In this document: piece after piece, positions 25,042 through 32,558 of the stretch | Position numbering within the stretch: position 1 is the first letter of the stretch | Layout: the number at the start of each line of letters is the position of its first letter | Assembly (NCBI GenBank): GCA_030681365.1 | Contig: JAUXWH010000023.1 | Coordinates: 1 to 34,418 of the forward strand | Source of the DNA: Bradyrhizobium sp. | GTDB lineage: Bacteria > Pseudomonadota > Alphaproteobacteria > Rhizobiales > Xanthobacteraceae | Reading direction: 5' to 3' | DNA: 34,418 bases | Position numbers and translations under genes: made by a program | The notes under the pieces: model-generated | The model's database searches: none | Told to the model about the DNA's origin: nothing | Seen by the model: only the letters and a program-made list of their open reading frames with translations

Positions 25042-27099
25042 ATGGCCAAATCATTGAAATCAGCTGCTAAAACCAAAACGGATAGCGATCTGTTCGGGGC
25101 TGCCGAGCCGAAAGGCCGCGCTCCCCTCAAGGTCGCATCGCGCGCTGCCAGCGCCGAAGCCGGCTATACCGCAGCCGATATCGAGGTGCTCGAAGGCCTC
25201 GAACCGGTGCGGCGTCGGCCCGGCATGTATATCGGCGGAACCGATGAGAAAGCGCTGCATCACCTGTTCGCCGAAGTCATCGACAACTGCATGGACGAGG
25301 CGCTGGCCGGCCATGCCACCTTCATCGAGGTGGAACTCGGCGCCGACGGCTTCCTGACGGTTTCGGACAATGGCCGCGGCATTCCGGTCGATCCGCATCC
25401 GAAATTTCCGAAGAAGTCCGCGCTCGAAGTCATCATGTGCACGCTGCATTCCGGCGGCAAATTCGACTCCAAGGTCTATGAGACTTCCGGCGGCCTGCAC
25501 GGCGTCGGCGTCTCCGTGGTCAACGCGCTGTCCTCGCGGCTCGAGGTCGAGGTCGCCCGCAGCCAGAAGCTCTACCGCATGGCGTTCGAGCGCGGCCATC
25601 CCAAGGGCAAGCTCGAAGACCTCGGCAAGATCAACAACCGCCGCGGCACCCGGATCCGGTTCAAGCCGGACACCGACATTTTCGGCGCCAAGGCCGCCTT
25701 CAAGCCGCAGCGGCTGTTCAAGATGGCCCGTTCCAAGGCCTATCTGTTCGGCGGCGTCGAAATCCGCTGGCGTTGCGACCCCTCCTTGTTGAAGGGCCTC
25801 GAGGATGTGCCCGCCGAAGACACCTTTCATTTCGCCGGCGGATTGAAGGATTATCTGGCCGCGGCCGTTCATGCCGACACCCTGGTGCATCCGGATATCT
25901 TCTCCGGCAAATCCGGCCGGGTCGGCTCCCACGGCGCCTGCGAATGGGCGGTGGCCTGGACCGCCGACGCCGATGGCTTCCTGTCCTCCTATTGCAACAC
26001 GGTGCCGACGCAAGATGGCGGCACCCATGAAGCGGGCATGCGCAGCGCGATGCTGCGCGGCCTGAAGGACCACGCCGAGCGCGTCGGCCAGGGTAAGCGC
26101 GCAGCCTCCATCGTCTCGGAAGATGTGATGGTCGGCGCCGCCGTCATGCTCTCGGTGTTCGTGCGGGAGCCGGAATTCCAGGGCCAGACCAAGGATCGGC
26201 TCTCTACCGCCGAGGCCCAGCGTATTGTCGAACAGGCCGTCAAGGACCCGTTCGACCACTGGCTTTCGGGCAATCCGCTGCAGGCCAACAAGCTGCTGGA
26301 TTTCGTCATCGAGCGCGCCGACGAACGGCTGCGCCGCCGCGCCGAAAAGGAAATCTCGCGCAAGACCGCGACCAAGAAGGCCCGCCTCCCCGGAAAACTC
26401 GCCGACTGCTCCAACAGCGCCCGGGAAGGCTCCGAACTGTTCATCGTCGAGGGCGATTCGGCCGGCGGCAGTGCCAAGCAGGCGCGCGACCGCAAGACCC
26501 AGGCCATTCTCCCCCTGCGCGGCAAGATCCTCAACGTCGCTTCCGCCACCAAGGACAAGCTGACCGCCAACGCACAGCTTGCCGATCTGATGCAGGCGCT
26601 CGGCTGCGGCACCGGCCCGCAATACCGTGAAGAGGACCTGCGCTACTCCCGCATCATCATCATGACCGATGCCGACGTCGACGGCGCGCATATCGCTTCG
26701 CTGCTGATCACCTTCTTCTACCGCACGATGCAGCCGCTGATAGACCAGGGCCATCTCTATCTCGCGGTGCCTCCGCTCTACCGGCTGACCCATGGCGCCA
26801 AGACGATCTATGCCCGCGACGACGCCCACAAGGACCAGCTCCTGAAGAGCGAGTTCAACGCCAATGCCAAGGTCGATGTCGGCCGCTTCAAGGGACTCGG
26901 CGAGATGATGCCGGCGCAATTGAAGGAAACCACCATGGATCCGGCCAAGCGCACCCTGCTGCGCGTGGTGCTGCTGACCGAAGACCGCGAGGGCACCGCC
27001 GATTCGGTCGAGCGCCTGATGGGCACCAAGGCCGAGGCGCGTTTCGCTTTCATTTCCGACAAGGCCGAATTCGCCAGCGAGGACATGCTGGACGTCTAG
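25042..27099 (+). CDS. parE: DNA topoisomerase IV subunit B
   Basis: ATPase subunit of topoisomerase IV, which decatenates daughter chromosomes with ParC. The 685-residue length fits alphaproteobacterial ParE rather than GyrB (about 800). The GHKL ATPase domain shows RRRPGMYIGGTDEKALHHL, EVIDNCMDEALAG, DNGRGIP and SGGLHGVGVSVVNALS. The TOPRIM domain has the catalytic glutamate in FIVEGDSAGGSAKQARDR and the metal pair in IMTDADVDGAHI. The C-terminus carries FKGLGEMMPAQLKETTMDPA. The first 37 residues are a Lys-rich tail. Only a weak GAAGAG precedes the start. A double hairpin terminator follows. parC is not in the window. Confidence 0.95.
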   Translation: MAKSLKSAAKTKTDSDLFGAAEPKGRAPLKVASRAASAEAGYTAADIEVLEGLEPVRRRPGMYIGGTDEKALHHLFAEVIDNCMDEALAGHATFIEVELGADGFLTVSDNGRGIPVDPHPKFPKKSALEVIMCTLHSGGKFDSKVYETSGGLHGVGVSVVNALSSRLEVEVARSQKLYRMAFERGHPKGKLEDLGKINNRRGTRIRFKPDTDIFGAKAAFKPQRLFKMARSKAYLFGGVEIRWRCDPSLLKGLEDVPAEDTFHFAGGLKDYLAAAVHADTLVHPDIFSGKSGRVGSHGACEWAVAWTADADGFLSSYCNTVPTQDGGTHEAGMRSAMLRGLKDHAERVGQGKRAASIVSEDVMVGAAVMLSVFVREPEFQGQTKDRLSTAEAQRIVEQAVKDPFDHWLSGNPLQANKLLDFVIERADERLRRRAEKEISRKTATKKARLPGKLADCSNSAREGSELFIVEGDSAGGSAKQARDRKTQAILPLRGKILNVASATKDKLTANAQLADLMQALGCGTGPQYREEDLRYSRIIIMTDADVDGAHIASLLITFFYRTMQPLIDQGHLYLAVPPLYRLTHGAKTIYARDDAHKDQLLKSEFNANAKVDVGRFKGLGEMMPAQLKETTMDPAKRTLLRVVLLTEDREGTADSVERLMGTKAEARFAFISDKAEFASEDMLDV

Positions 27100-27119
27100 C
27101 GCCCGGCAGCACCGAAAAC

Positions 27120-27170
27120 AGCCCGATTCCGCCTCCCCGGAGGTGGAATCGCCGTTTTTTCGGGCTTTTT
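27120..27170 (+). terminator. Nested terminator after parE
   Basis: An inner stem pairs 27125-27136 with 27139-27150 (one G-U pair) and is followed by T6 at 27155-27160. An outer stem, AGCCCGA (27120-27126) with TCGGGCT (27160-27166), encloses it and is followed by another T-run. Either fold would terminate the parE message 20-70 bases after its stop codon. Confidence 0.85.
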
Positions 27171-27202
27171 CTCCCTTTCGTTTTCCGGCGTGTGTGCTTC
27201 CC

Positions 27203-27236
27203 CCGCAACAGCATTTTGGACGGAACACGCTATAGT
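27203..27236 (+). promoter_or_regulatory. Upstream element shared by the two barrel genes (copy 1)
   Basis: CCGCAACAGCATTTTGG (27203-27219) recurs exactly at 28257-28273, at nearly the same distance (114 and 105 bases) from the two barrel-gene starts. It is followed in both by GGAAC and CTATRGTT, where TATAGT (27231-27236) could serve as a -10 box. The conservation outside coding sequence marks a likely promoter or regulator site inherited by duplication. Confidence 0.6.
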
Positions 27237-27316
27237 TTTCGGGACAGTTCGTAACTCCGGGAATTGAAATTTAACGCTGGTCAAGCTTCGACCGCTGGCC
27301 GATTGGGGAAATAAAC

Positions 27317-28087
27317 ATGAAAAGACTCGTCGTCGCACTGACTGCGCTGGCAGCATTCACCGCCCCGGCGCTCGCCGCTGACATGGCTCCCCGTTATGCC
27401 AAGGCTCCGGCCCCCATGGCTCCGATCTACAACTGGACCGGCTTCTACATCTTTGGCGGCGGCGGCGGCGGCATTTGGTCGGCTGATAGCAACGTCAACA
27501 CCTTCCCGGGCGGTGTTGCTCTTACGCGCGACCAGCGCATGGGCGGCGATGGCTGGTTTGGAACGGTGGGCGCTGGCTACGACGTGCAATTCGGCGGCAA
27601 GTGGGTAGCCGGTATTTTCGGTGACGCGCAGTTCGGAAGCCTCAAAGGCTCCCTCAGCGATCCCAACTTCTTCACCGAAGGTCAGGTGAAGCTTGAGACC
27701 AGCTATGCAGCCGGCGTGAGGTTGGGCTACCTCGTTGCACCCAACGTGTTGTCTTATGTCAATGCTGGTTACTCCGGGTCGGAGTGGTCGGGCACCACCC
27801 AGTCGTTTCTTTTGCCAGGCGCGGGCGCTGTGGCCGTTTCGACGACTCCTTCTTTCAGCCGTAACGGCTGGTTCATCGGCGGTGGCGTCGAGAACAATCT
27901 GGATATCTTCGGCATCTCGGCTCCCGGTTGGTTCATGAAGACCGAATATCGTTCCGCATTTTATGATCGCATTACTCTCCCCACGACTTTTGTCGGCGGC
28001 GTTCCCACCGGCACGGCGATTACCCACGAGCCTTGGGTGCAGACTGTCAGCACCTCGCTCGTTTACCGCTTCAACTGGGGCCGCTGA
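27317..28087 (+). CDS. Single outer-membrane beta-barrel protein (Omp25/31-like)
   Basis: A 256-residue exported barrel of the small OmpA-like/Omp25-31 superfamily common in Rhizobiales. The signal peptide runs to about residue 20 (MKRLVVALTALAAFTAPALA), followed by a short KAP-rich segment (RYAKAPAPMAPIYN), then WTGFYIFGGGGGG, which opens the barrel. Alternating strands end in the C-terminal beta-signal SLVYRFNWGR. It has no cysteine in the barrel. GGGGAAA precedes the start. A strong terminator follows. It is a diverged paralogue of each half of the next gene's product, with which it shares the KAP segment, WTG start and VYRFNW end. It may be a structural or passive-diffusion protein; no specific ligand is suggested. 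Confidence 0.88.
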   Translation: MKRLVVALTALAAFTAPALAADMAPRYAKAPAPMAPIYNWTGFYIFGGGGGGIWSADSNVNTFPGGVALTRDQRMGGDGWFGTVGAGYDVQFGGKWVAGIFGDAQFGSLKGSLSDPNFFTEGQVKLETSYAAGVRLGYLVAPNVLSYVNAGYSGSEWSGTTQSFLLPGAGAVAVSTTPSFSRNGWFIGGGVENNLDIFGISAPGWFMKTEYRSAFYDRITLPTTFVGGVPTGTAITHEPWVQTVSTSLVYRFNWGR

Positions 28088-28120
28088 GACCTGATCTCTC
28101 CCGGACCGACCAACTCGAAA

Positions 28121-28146
28121 GCCCCGGCACTTGCCGGGGCTTTTTT
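28121..28146 (+). terminator. Rho-independent terminator after the first barrel gene
   Basis: Perfect 9-base stem GCCCCGGCA (28121-28129) / TGCCGGGGC (28132-28140), flanked by AAA before and T6 at 28141-28146. It ends the first barrel message 34 bases after its stop codon, so the second barrel gene needs its own promoter. Confidence 0.93.
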
Positions 28147-28256
28147 GTGTGATGGAGCTTGCATGGATAGCGCACGCCGCTCACTTCGTCGCGACGCTGG
28201 TTGCTTTAGTCCAAATTGCACGTCGCCGGTTCCTTATTCCAAGGTGTGTGCCCGTA

Positions 28257-28289
28257 CCGCAACAGCATTTTGGCTGGAACCGGCTATGG
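28257..28289 (+). promoter_or_regulatory. Upstream element shared by the two barrel genes (copy 2)
   Basis: This is the second copy of the 17-base block CCGCAACAGCATTTTGG (28257-28273), followed by GGAAC and CTATGGTT; TATGGT (28284-28289) is a possible -10 box. It lies downstream of the first gene's terminator and 105 bases before the ATG at 28362, as expected for an independent promoter. Confidence 0.6.
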
Positions 28290-28361
28290 TTCCCATATTC
28301 ATTTGGGAATCGATGCGTTGCAGCCTTCCAGTCGTCGAGCCCGGACGTTCGAGGAATTAAA

Positions 28362-29870
28362 ATGAAGAAGTTGGCGCTCACCCTGTCCTCCCTCATTGTA
28401 CTTGCCGGACCGGCCGTCGCGGCAGATCTCCCCGCCCGAACCTATTCGAAGGCCCCAGCAATGGCCGTAACCGTGACCAGCTGGACCGGCTGTTATGTCG
28501 GCGGCGGTGGCGGCTATGGCATGTGGAACCAGGACAACTCGACCTCAGGCTTCGGTCCGCCGCCCCTCGCGATCGGCGATACCATAACTACTGGTGGTCG
28601 CGGCTATTTCGGAACGGTGCAGGTCGGCTGCGACTACCAGTTTGCGGCAGCAGGTGGAAACTTCGTGGTCGGCGCCTTCGGCGATTACGATTTCGCCAGC
28701 CTCAAGGGAACCCTAGCTCCCTCCGCTTTCGCCATGGTTGGCGAAGAAAAGATGAGTTCGGCTTGGGCCGTCGGCGGCCGTCTCGGCTGGCTGGTCACCC
28801 CCAGCTTCCTGACTTATTTCTCGGCCGGCTATACCGAAGCGACTTTCGACCGCACCAATTTCAACCTCAACTTCCCGCCCTTTGGAGTTTCAGCCAATCT
28901 TTTCCAGGACAAGCAAACCTATAAGGGTTGGTTCGTCGGCGCAGGCAACGAATATGCGCTCGATATCCTGCCGGGCCTGTTCTGGAAAAACGAATACCGC
29001 TTCTCTGAATTTGGTGTGGCGACCAATCCCATTCGGGATACCGCAACGGGGGCGTCCATAGACGTCACGGAGGATTCCAAGAAGTACGTCCACACCGTCC
29101 GCAGCCAACTGGTCTATCGCTTCAACTGGGACGGATCGGCCCCGGCCAAGGCATACGTCAAGGCTCCTGTTTCGTCCGCGCCAGTGGTGAACTGGACCGG
29201 GTGTTATGTCGGCGGCGGTGGCGGCTATGGGCTTTGGAATCAGGAAAACACGACCTATACCGACGGTCCACCTCGAACCCGGTTCAGCGAGACGGCGACC
29301 ACGGGCGGCCGTGGTTATCTTGGAACGGTGCAAGGTGGTTGCGACTACCAGCTAGCCGCGGCAGGGGCCCGCTTTGTGGTTGGCGCCTTCGGCGATTACG
29401 ATTTCACCAGCCTCAAGGGAAATCTCAATCCGCAGCGTTTCGCCGTGGTTGGCGACGAGAAAATGAGCTCGGCCTGGTCGTTGGGCGGCCGTCTGGGTTG
29501 GCTGGCTCTGCCCAACCTTCTGACGTATGTCTCGGTCGGCTATACCGAAGCAGCCTTCGACCGCGTTGACTTTACGACCAACGCTGTCCCGTTCGGTGTT
29601 CCGGCCGGTCTCCATATGGACAAGCGCACCTATAAGGGCTGGTTCGTCGGCGCGGGCGACGAATATGCGCTGAACTTCCTGCCCGGCCTGTTCTGGAAAA
29701 CCGAATATCGCTTCTCGGAATTCGACGTTGCGACCAATCCCATTCGGGATACCGCGACGGGCCTGCCGGTTGGCGCCTCGATCGACTCCGAGAAATATAC
29801 CCACACCGTTCGCAGCCAGCTGGTTTACCGCTTCAACTGGGGCGGTGCTCCGATCGCCGCGAAGTACTGA
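28362..29870 (+). CDS. Tandem double-barrel outer-membrane protein
   Basis: A 502-residue exported protein made of two consecutive Omp25/31-like barrels in one reading frame. The signal peptide ends about residue 21 (AVA-ADL). Barrel one spans 41-256 (WTGCYVGGGG to VYRFNW) and barrel two spans 278-493 with the same start and end. The spacing of matching points is exactly 711 bases (237 codons) from the first to the last strand. The linker 257-277 (AKAYVKAPVSSAPVVN) resembles the KAP-rich mature N-terminus of the neighbouring single barrel, so a whole mature protein was duplicated. Each unit has two cysteines (C44/C90 and C281/C327) that the single-barrel paralogue lacks. GAGGAATTAAA gives a good Shine-Dalgarno; the longer open frame runs back into the previous terminator and was rejected. 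Confidence 0.88.
   Translation: MKKLALTLSSLIVLAGPAVAADLPARTYSKAPAMAVTVTSWTGCYVGGGGGYGMWNQDNSTSGFGPPPLAIGDTITTGGRGYFGTVQVGCDYQFAAAGGNFVVGAFGDYDFASLKGTLAPSAFAMVGEEKMSSAWAVGGRLGWLVTPSFLTYFSAGYTEATFDRTNFNLNFPPFGVSANLFQDKQTYKGWFVGAGNEYALDILPGLFWKNEYRFSEFGVATNPIRDTATGASIDVTEDSKKYVHTVRSQLVYRFNWDGSAPAKAYVKAPVSSAPVVNWTGCYVGGGGGYGLWNQENTTYTDGPPRTRFSETATTGGRGYLGTVQGGCDYQLAAAGARFVVGAFGDYDFTSLKGNLNPQRFAVVGDEKMSSAWSLGGRLGWLALPNLLTYVSVGYTEAAFDRVDFTTNAVPFGVPAGLHMDKRTYKGWFVGAGDEYALNFLPGLFWKTEYRFSEFDVATNPIRDTATGLPVGASIDSEKYTHTVRSQLVYRFNWGGAPIAAKY
28482..29850 (+). repeat. 711-base direct tandem repeat inside the double-barrel gene
   Basis: Unit one starts at TGGACCGG 28482 and unit two at TGGACCGG 29193. Identical offsets of 711 bases hold at the GCDYQ codons (28629 and 29340) and at the last strand (29110 and 29821). 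Conserved stretches keep DNA-level similarity, but many third positions differ, so the duplication is not brand new. Confidence 0.88.
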
Positions 29871-29893
29871 CCTTCCGACTAATCAACTCAAAA

Positions 29894-29919
29894 GCCCCGG
29901 CGGTGTCCGGGGCTTTTTT
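29894..29919 (+). terminator. Rho-independent terminator after the double-barrel gene
   Basis: Stem GCCCCGG (29894-29900) / CCGGGGC (29907-29913) with a six-base loop, AA before and T6 at 29914-29919. It resembles the terminator at 28121-28146, so the duplicated block may include terminator as well as promoter. Confidence 0.92.
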
Positions 29920-29960
29920 GTGCCAAACTACGTCCCTCGAAGGGAATGGAGTGAAGCTCC

Positions 29961-30146
29961 ATGCGCAGGTTGCTGTTGACAATTGGCTTCCTCGCTCTCG
30001 CGATCGGGCTGCTGTGGATCGGTCAAGGCACCGGCGTGATCGCCTGGCCGGCATCGAGCTTCATGATCAGCCAGACCCGGTGGGCCTGGTACGGCGCGGC
30101 GCTGGCCGCACTCGGGCTGCTCCTGATCTGGCGCAGCCGGCGCTGA
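29961..30146 (+). CDS. Small two-helix membrane protein, function unknown
   Basis: A 61-residue protein with two hydrophobic helices: residues about 4-20 (LLLTIGFLALAIGLLWI) and 43-57 (WYGAALAALGLLLIW), joined by a loop with GTGVIAWPASSFMISQTRW, and ending in basic RSRR, which favours a cytoplasmic C-terminus. The WPxSFMI-type loop recurs in short uncharacterised proteobacterial membrane proteins. The Shine-Dalgarno GGAG lies ten bases upstream but is inside a five-base stem with the bases next to the start. It lies after the double-barrel terminator and before a palindromic repeat, so it is likely a single-gene unit. Confidence 0.75.
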   Translation: MRRLLLTIGFLALAIGLLWIGQGTGVIAWPASSFMISQTRWAWYGAALAALGLLLIWRSRR

Positions 30147-30150
30147 ATCC

Positions 30151-30246
30151 GTAGGGTGGGCAAAGGCGCGCTCTTCGCGCCGTGCCCACCATCCTCCAAC
30201 GACGTCATCGTCGATGGTGGGCACGCAAGGGCTTTGCCCACCCTAC
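30151..30246. repeat. Palindromic intergenic repeat, family B
   Basis: A 96-base near-complete palindrome between the small membrane protein and the SDR gene. Outer arms GTAGGGTGGGCAAAG (30151-30165) and its exact complement (30232-30246) enclose CGTGCCCACCATC (30181-30193) / GATGGTGGGCACG (30213-30225) and an inner CGACG/CGTCG hairpin (30200-30213). The nested symmetry and intergenic position fit a dispersed non-coding repeat. It begins five bases after a stop codon and could fold on the transcript. Confidence 0.87.
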
Positions 30247-30269
30247 GGACTCAATCGCGAGGACAACAT

Positions 30270-31040
30270 ATGGCAACCAAACTCTTCGATCTCTCCGGCA
30301 AGGTGGCGGTCGTCACCGGCGGCAATGGCGGCATCGGGTTCGGCATCGCGCGGGGGCTGGCGGAAGCCGGCGCCAATATCGCAGTGGTCGGGCGCAATGA
30401 AGCGAAATCGACCGCCGCGGCCGCCGAGCTCAAAGCGTGCGGCGTCAAGGCGATCGCCATCACTGCTGATGTCACCGACAAGGCTGACGTCGCGGCCATG
30501 GTCGAACGTGTCGCCGGCGAACTCGGCCGCATCGACATCCTCGTCAACAATGCCGGCATCAACATCCGCAAGCCTCCGCATGCGCTCGAACTCGAGGAAT
30601 GGGACAACGTCATCAAGACCAATCTCACCAGCGCGTTCCTTTGCTCGAAGGCAGCCCAGCCTGCCATGAAGGCTGCCGGCGGCGGCAAGATCATCAATAT
30701 CGGCTCGATGCTGTCGATCTTCGGTACCAGCTTCGCGCCGGCCTACGCCGCCAGCAAGGGCGGCATCGTGCAGTTCACTCGCTCCTGCGCGGTGGCCTGG
30801 GCCCCTGACAACATCCAGGCCAACGCCATCCTGCCCGGCTGGATCGACACCGATCTCACCAAGCGCGCCCGCGTCGAGATCGACGGCCTGCATGACAAGG
30901 TACTGGCGCGCACCCCGGCGGCACGCTGGGGTGCCATCGCCGACTTCGCAGGTATCGCGGTGTTTCTGTCATCGCGCGCCTCGGACTTCGTCACCGGCAC
31001 AGCGATCCCGGTCGACGGCGGCTTTTCGATCATGGGGTGA
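30270..31040 (+). CDS. SDR-family oxidoreductase (KduD/gluconate dehydrogenase-like)
   Basis: A 256-residue classical short-chain dehydrogenase. It has the cofactor motif TGGNGGIGFGIA (residues 16-27), an arginine after beta-2 (VVGRNEAK) that suits NADP, NNAGINIRKPP (93-103), Ser146, Y159 and K163 in YAASKGG, and the C-terminal VDGGFSIMG. The NIRKPP segment is typical of the 2-deoxy-D-gluconate/5-keto-D-gluconate dehydrogenase group, but the substrate is not proven. The ATG at 30270 follows GAGGA; upstream codons in the same frame lie inside the family B palindrome and were dropped. It converges with the monooxygenase gene, with a 74-base gap. Confidence 0.92.
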   Translation: MATKLFDLSGKVAVVTGGNGGIGFGIARGLAEAGANIAVVGRNEAKSTAAAAELKACGVKAIAITADVTDKADVAAMVERVAGELGRIDILVNNAGINIRKPPHALELEEWDNVIKTNLTSAFLCSKAAQPAMKAAGGGKIINIGSMLSIFGTSFAPAYAASKGGIVQFTRSCAVAWAPDNIQANAILPGWIDTDLTKRARVEIDGLHDKVLARTPAARWGAIADFAGIAVFLSSRASDFVTGTAIPVDGGFSIMG

Positions 31041-31114
31041 GGCGCGGCACCTCCCGCAGGGGCCTCCAACAAAAATCTCGAAAACAACCCCATGTACAGA
31101 ACGCCTCGCGGGCG

Positions 31115-32374
31115 TCAGCGGTGCTGAATTACCGGCCATTCGACGTGCTCCGGCCGCACCCCGAGGCCGATGAGCCGCGCGGTGATGCCCTGCAGCCAGG
31201 GTACCGCGTTGATGAGGCGAACCGGCAGCGGCGGCCTCAGCGGCGCGCCTCCGGGCTTCAGCGCGGCGCTGATCAGCCTGTTCTGCACCACCACCTGCAT
31301 TCGCTGCGTCATCCGCACCGGAAACTCACGGCGCCGCCGCACCGCGTCCAGCTCGCCCTCGGACGGGCAGCCGTTCGCCAGACTGGCCGCCAGCAGGTTC
31401 GCCGTCGCCACCGCATCCTGCACCGCCAGATTGACGCCGACGCCGCCGACCGGCGACATCGCATGCGCGGCATCGCCGATGCAGAGCAGGCCCGGACGGG
31501 TCCAGCGCTTGAGGCGGTTGATCGTCACCGTCAGGAGCTTGACGTCGTCCCAGCTCTTCACGTCGGCCATGCCCGATTTGAGGATCGGCGCCATGCCGAC
31601 GATGGCGTCGCGGAAGGCGTCGAGCCCGCGCGCCCTCACCGCATCATACTGTCCCTTGGCGATGACATAGGCGCATTGCCAGTAATCGCCGCGGTCGAAC
31701 GTCACCATCATCTTGCCGGGATCGAGCCGCGCGAACAGGTTTTCGTTCTCGTCGGCGCGCTTGCCGGCGCGAAACCACAGCACGTCCATCGGCGCGCCGA
31801 TGTCCACGACCTCGAGCCCGGCGCGCTGCCGCACGATTGAGTGCCGACCGTCGCAGCCGATGGTGAGGTCGGCGCGGATTTCAACGGACCCCTCCGGCGT
31901 ACCGGCCTTCACGCCGGTAACCGTATCCCCCGACCGGATCAGATCGGTCGCCTCGGCGTCCATCATCACTGTGAGCGATGGGAATCGCTTGCCGCTCTCG
32001 CGCAGGAAATTGAGAAAATCCCATTGCGGCATGAAAGCGATGAACGGGTACTTTGTCGCAAGCCGGCTCAGGTCCGCGATGCGGATCGAGCTCTCGCCGA
32101 ACTTGCCGTCCATCTTCTGCAACCGCTGGTGCGGAAGTTTCAGGAATCCGTCGATCAGCCCCAGTTCATCCATCACCTGCAGCGTCGAGGGATGCACCGT
32201 GTCGCCGCGAAAATCCCGGAAGAAGTCGCCGTGTTTTTCCAACACCAGCGTCTCGACGCCGGCGCGTCCCAGCAGATATCCCAGCATCATACCGGCGGGA
32301 CCGCCGCCGACGATGCAGCAGCGCGTGGTGATGCTGCGAGGAGACGGTCGTTCCCGAGGAATACCTGCATCCAT
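31115..32374 (-). CDS. FAD-dependent monooxygenase (UbiH / p-hydroxybenzoate hydroxylase fold)
   Basis: A 419-residue flavoprotein of the group A aromatic hydroxylase fold. The dinucleotide motif is CCIVGGGPAGMMLGYLLGRA (residues 19-38), followed by LEKHGDFFRDFRGDTVHPS with the flavin-contacting arginine, a central DG-type block GCDGRHSIVRQ, and the second FAD motif CIGDAAHAMSPVGGVGVNLA. This fold hydroxylates aromatic or quinone substrates with NAD(P)H and oxygen; the specific substrate is unknown. The ATG at 32374 has AGGAAG upstream; the 20 residues before it in the open frame come from an intergenic repeat. No adjacent ring-cleavage gene points to a pathway. Confidence 0.92.
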   Translation of the reverse strand: MDAGIPRERPSPRSITTRCCIVGGGPAGMMLGYLLGRAGVETLVLEKHGDFFRDFRGDTVHPSTLQVMDELGLIDGFLKLPHQRLQKMDGKFGESSIRIADLSRLATKYPFIAFMPQWDFLNFLRESGKRFPSLTVMMDAEATDLIRSGDTVTGVKAGTPEGSVEIRADLTIGCDGRHSIVRQRAGLEVVDIGAPMDVLWFRAGKRADENENLFARLDPGKMMVTFDRGDYWQCAYVIAKGQYDAVRARGLDAFRDAIVGMAPILKSGMADVKSWDDVKLLTVTINRLKRWTRPGLLCIGDAAHAMSPVGGVGVNLAVQDAVATANLLAASLANGCPSEGELDAVRRRREFPVRMTQRMQVVVQNRLISAALKPGGAPLRPPLPVRLINAVPWLQGITARLIGLGVRPEHVEWPVIQHR

Positions 32375-32400
32375 GATCTGGCTTCCTGTTCGACGTGAGG

Positions 32401-32536
32401 TCGGCGCTTGCTGCCCATCCTTCCAGACGGCCACTCCGTAGCCTCATCAGGATGAGGTTAACTTGTGGAAACACAACCACCTCATGCTGAGGAGCGAGCG
32501 ACGCGAGCGTCTCGAAGCATGGGCAGCAAGCGCCGA
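32401..32536. repeat. Long cruciform-like intergenic repeat, family C
   Basis: Two 29-base arms (32401-32429 and 32508-32536) are complementary with only two mismatches; key core GCTTGCTGCCCAT. Between them are CCTCATC/GATGAGG (32442-32457), TTGTG/CACAA (32463-32476) and CCTCA/TGAGG (32480-32492), three more hairpins. The whole 136-base element lies between the monooxygenase start and the caspase-like stop. It could fold as a four-way structure in RNA or DNA. The CTCATGCTGAGG-type segments look like a dispersed repeat; only this copy is in the window. Confidence 0.85.
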
Positions 32537-32558
32537 TTTGTCATCCAGGATATTAAGC

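Noticed and set aside
25060..27228. 722-codon open frame antisense to parE
   Set aside because: It is the mirror of a high-G+C conserved coding sequence; parE has every catalytic motif and the antisense product has no domain or Shine-Dalgarno.
27222..27250. GGAAC motif as an EcfG general-stress -35 box upstream of the barrel genes
   Set aside because: No CGTT at 16-17 bases downstream in either copy, so the consensus is not met.
28131..28361. 77-codon N-terminal extension of the double-barrel gene
   Set aside because: It starts inside the preceding terminator, contains the shared upstream element, and would bury the signal peptide.
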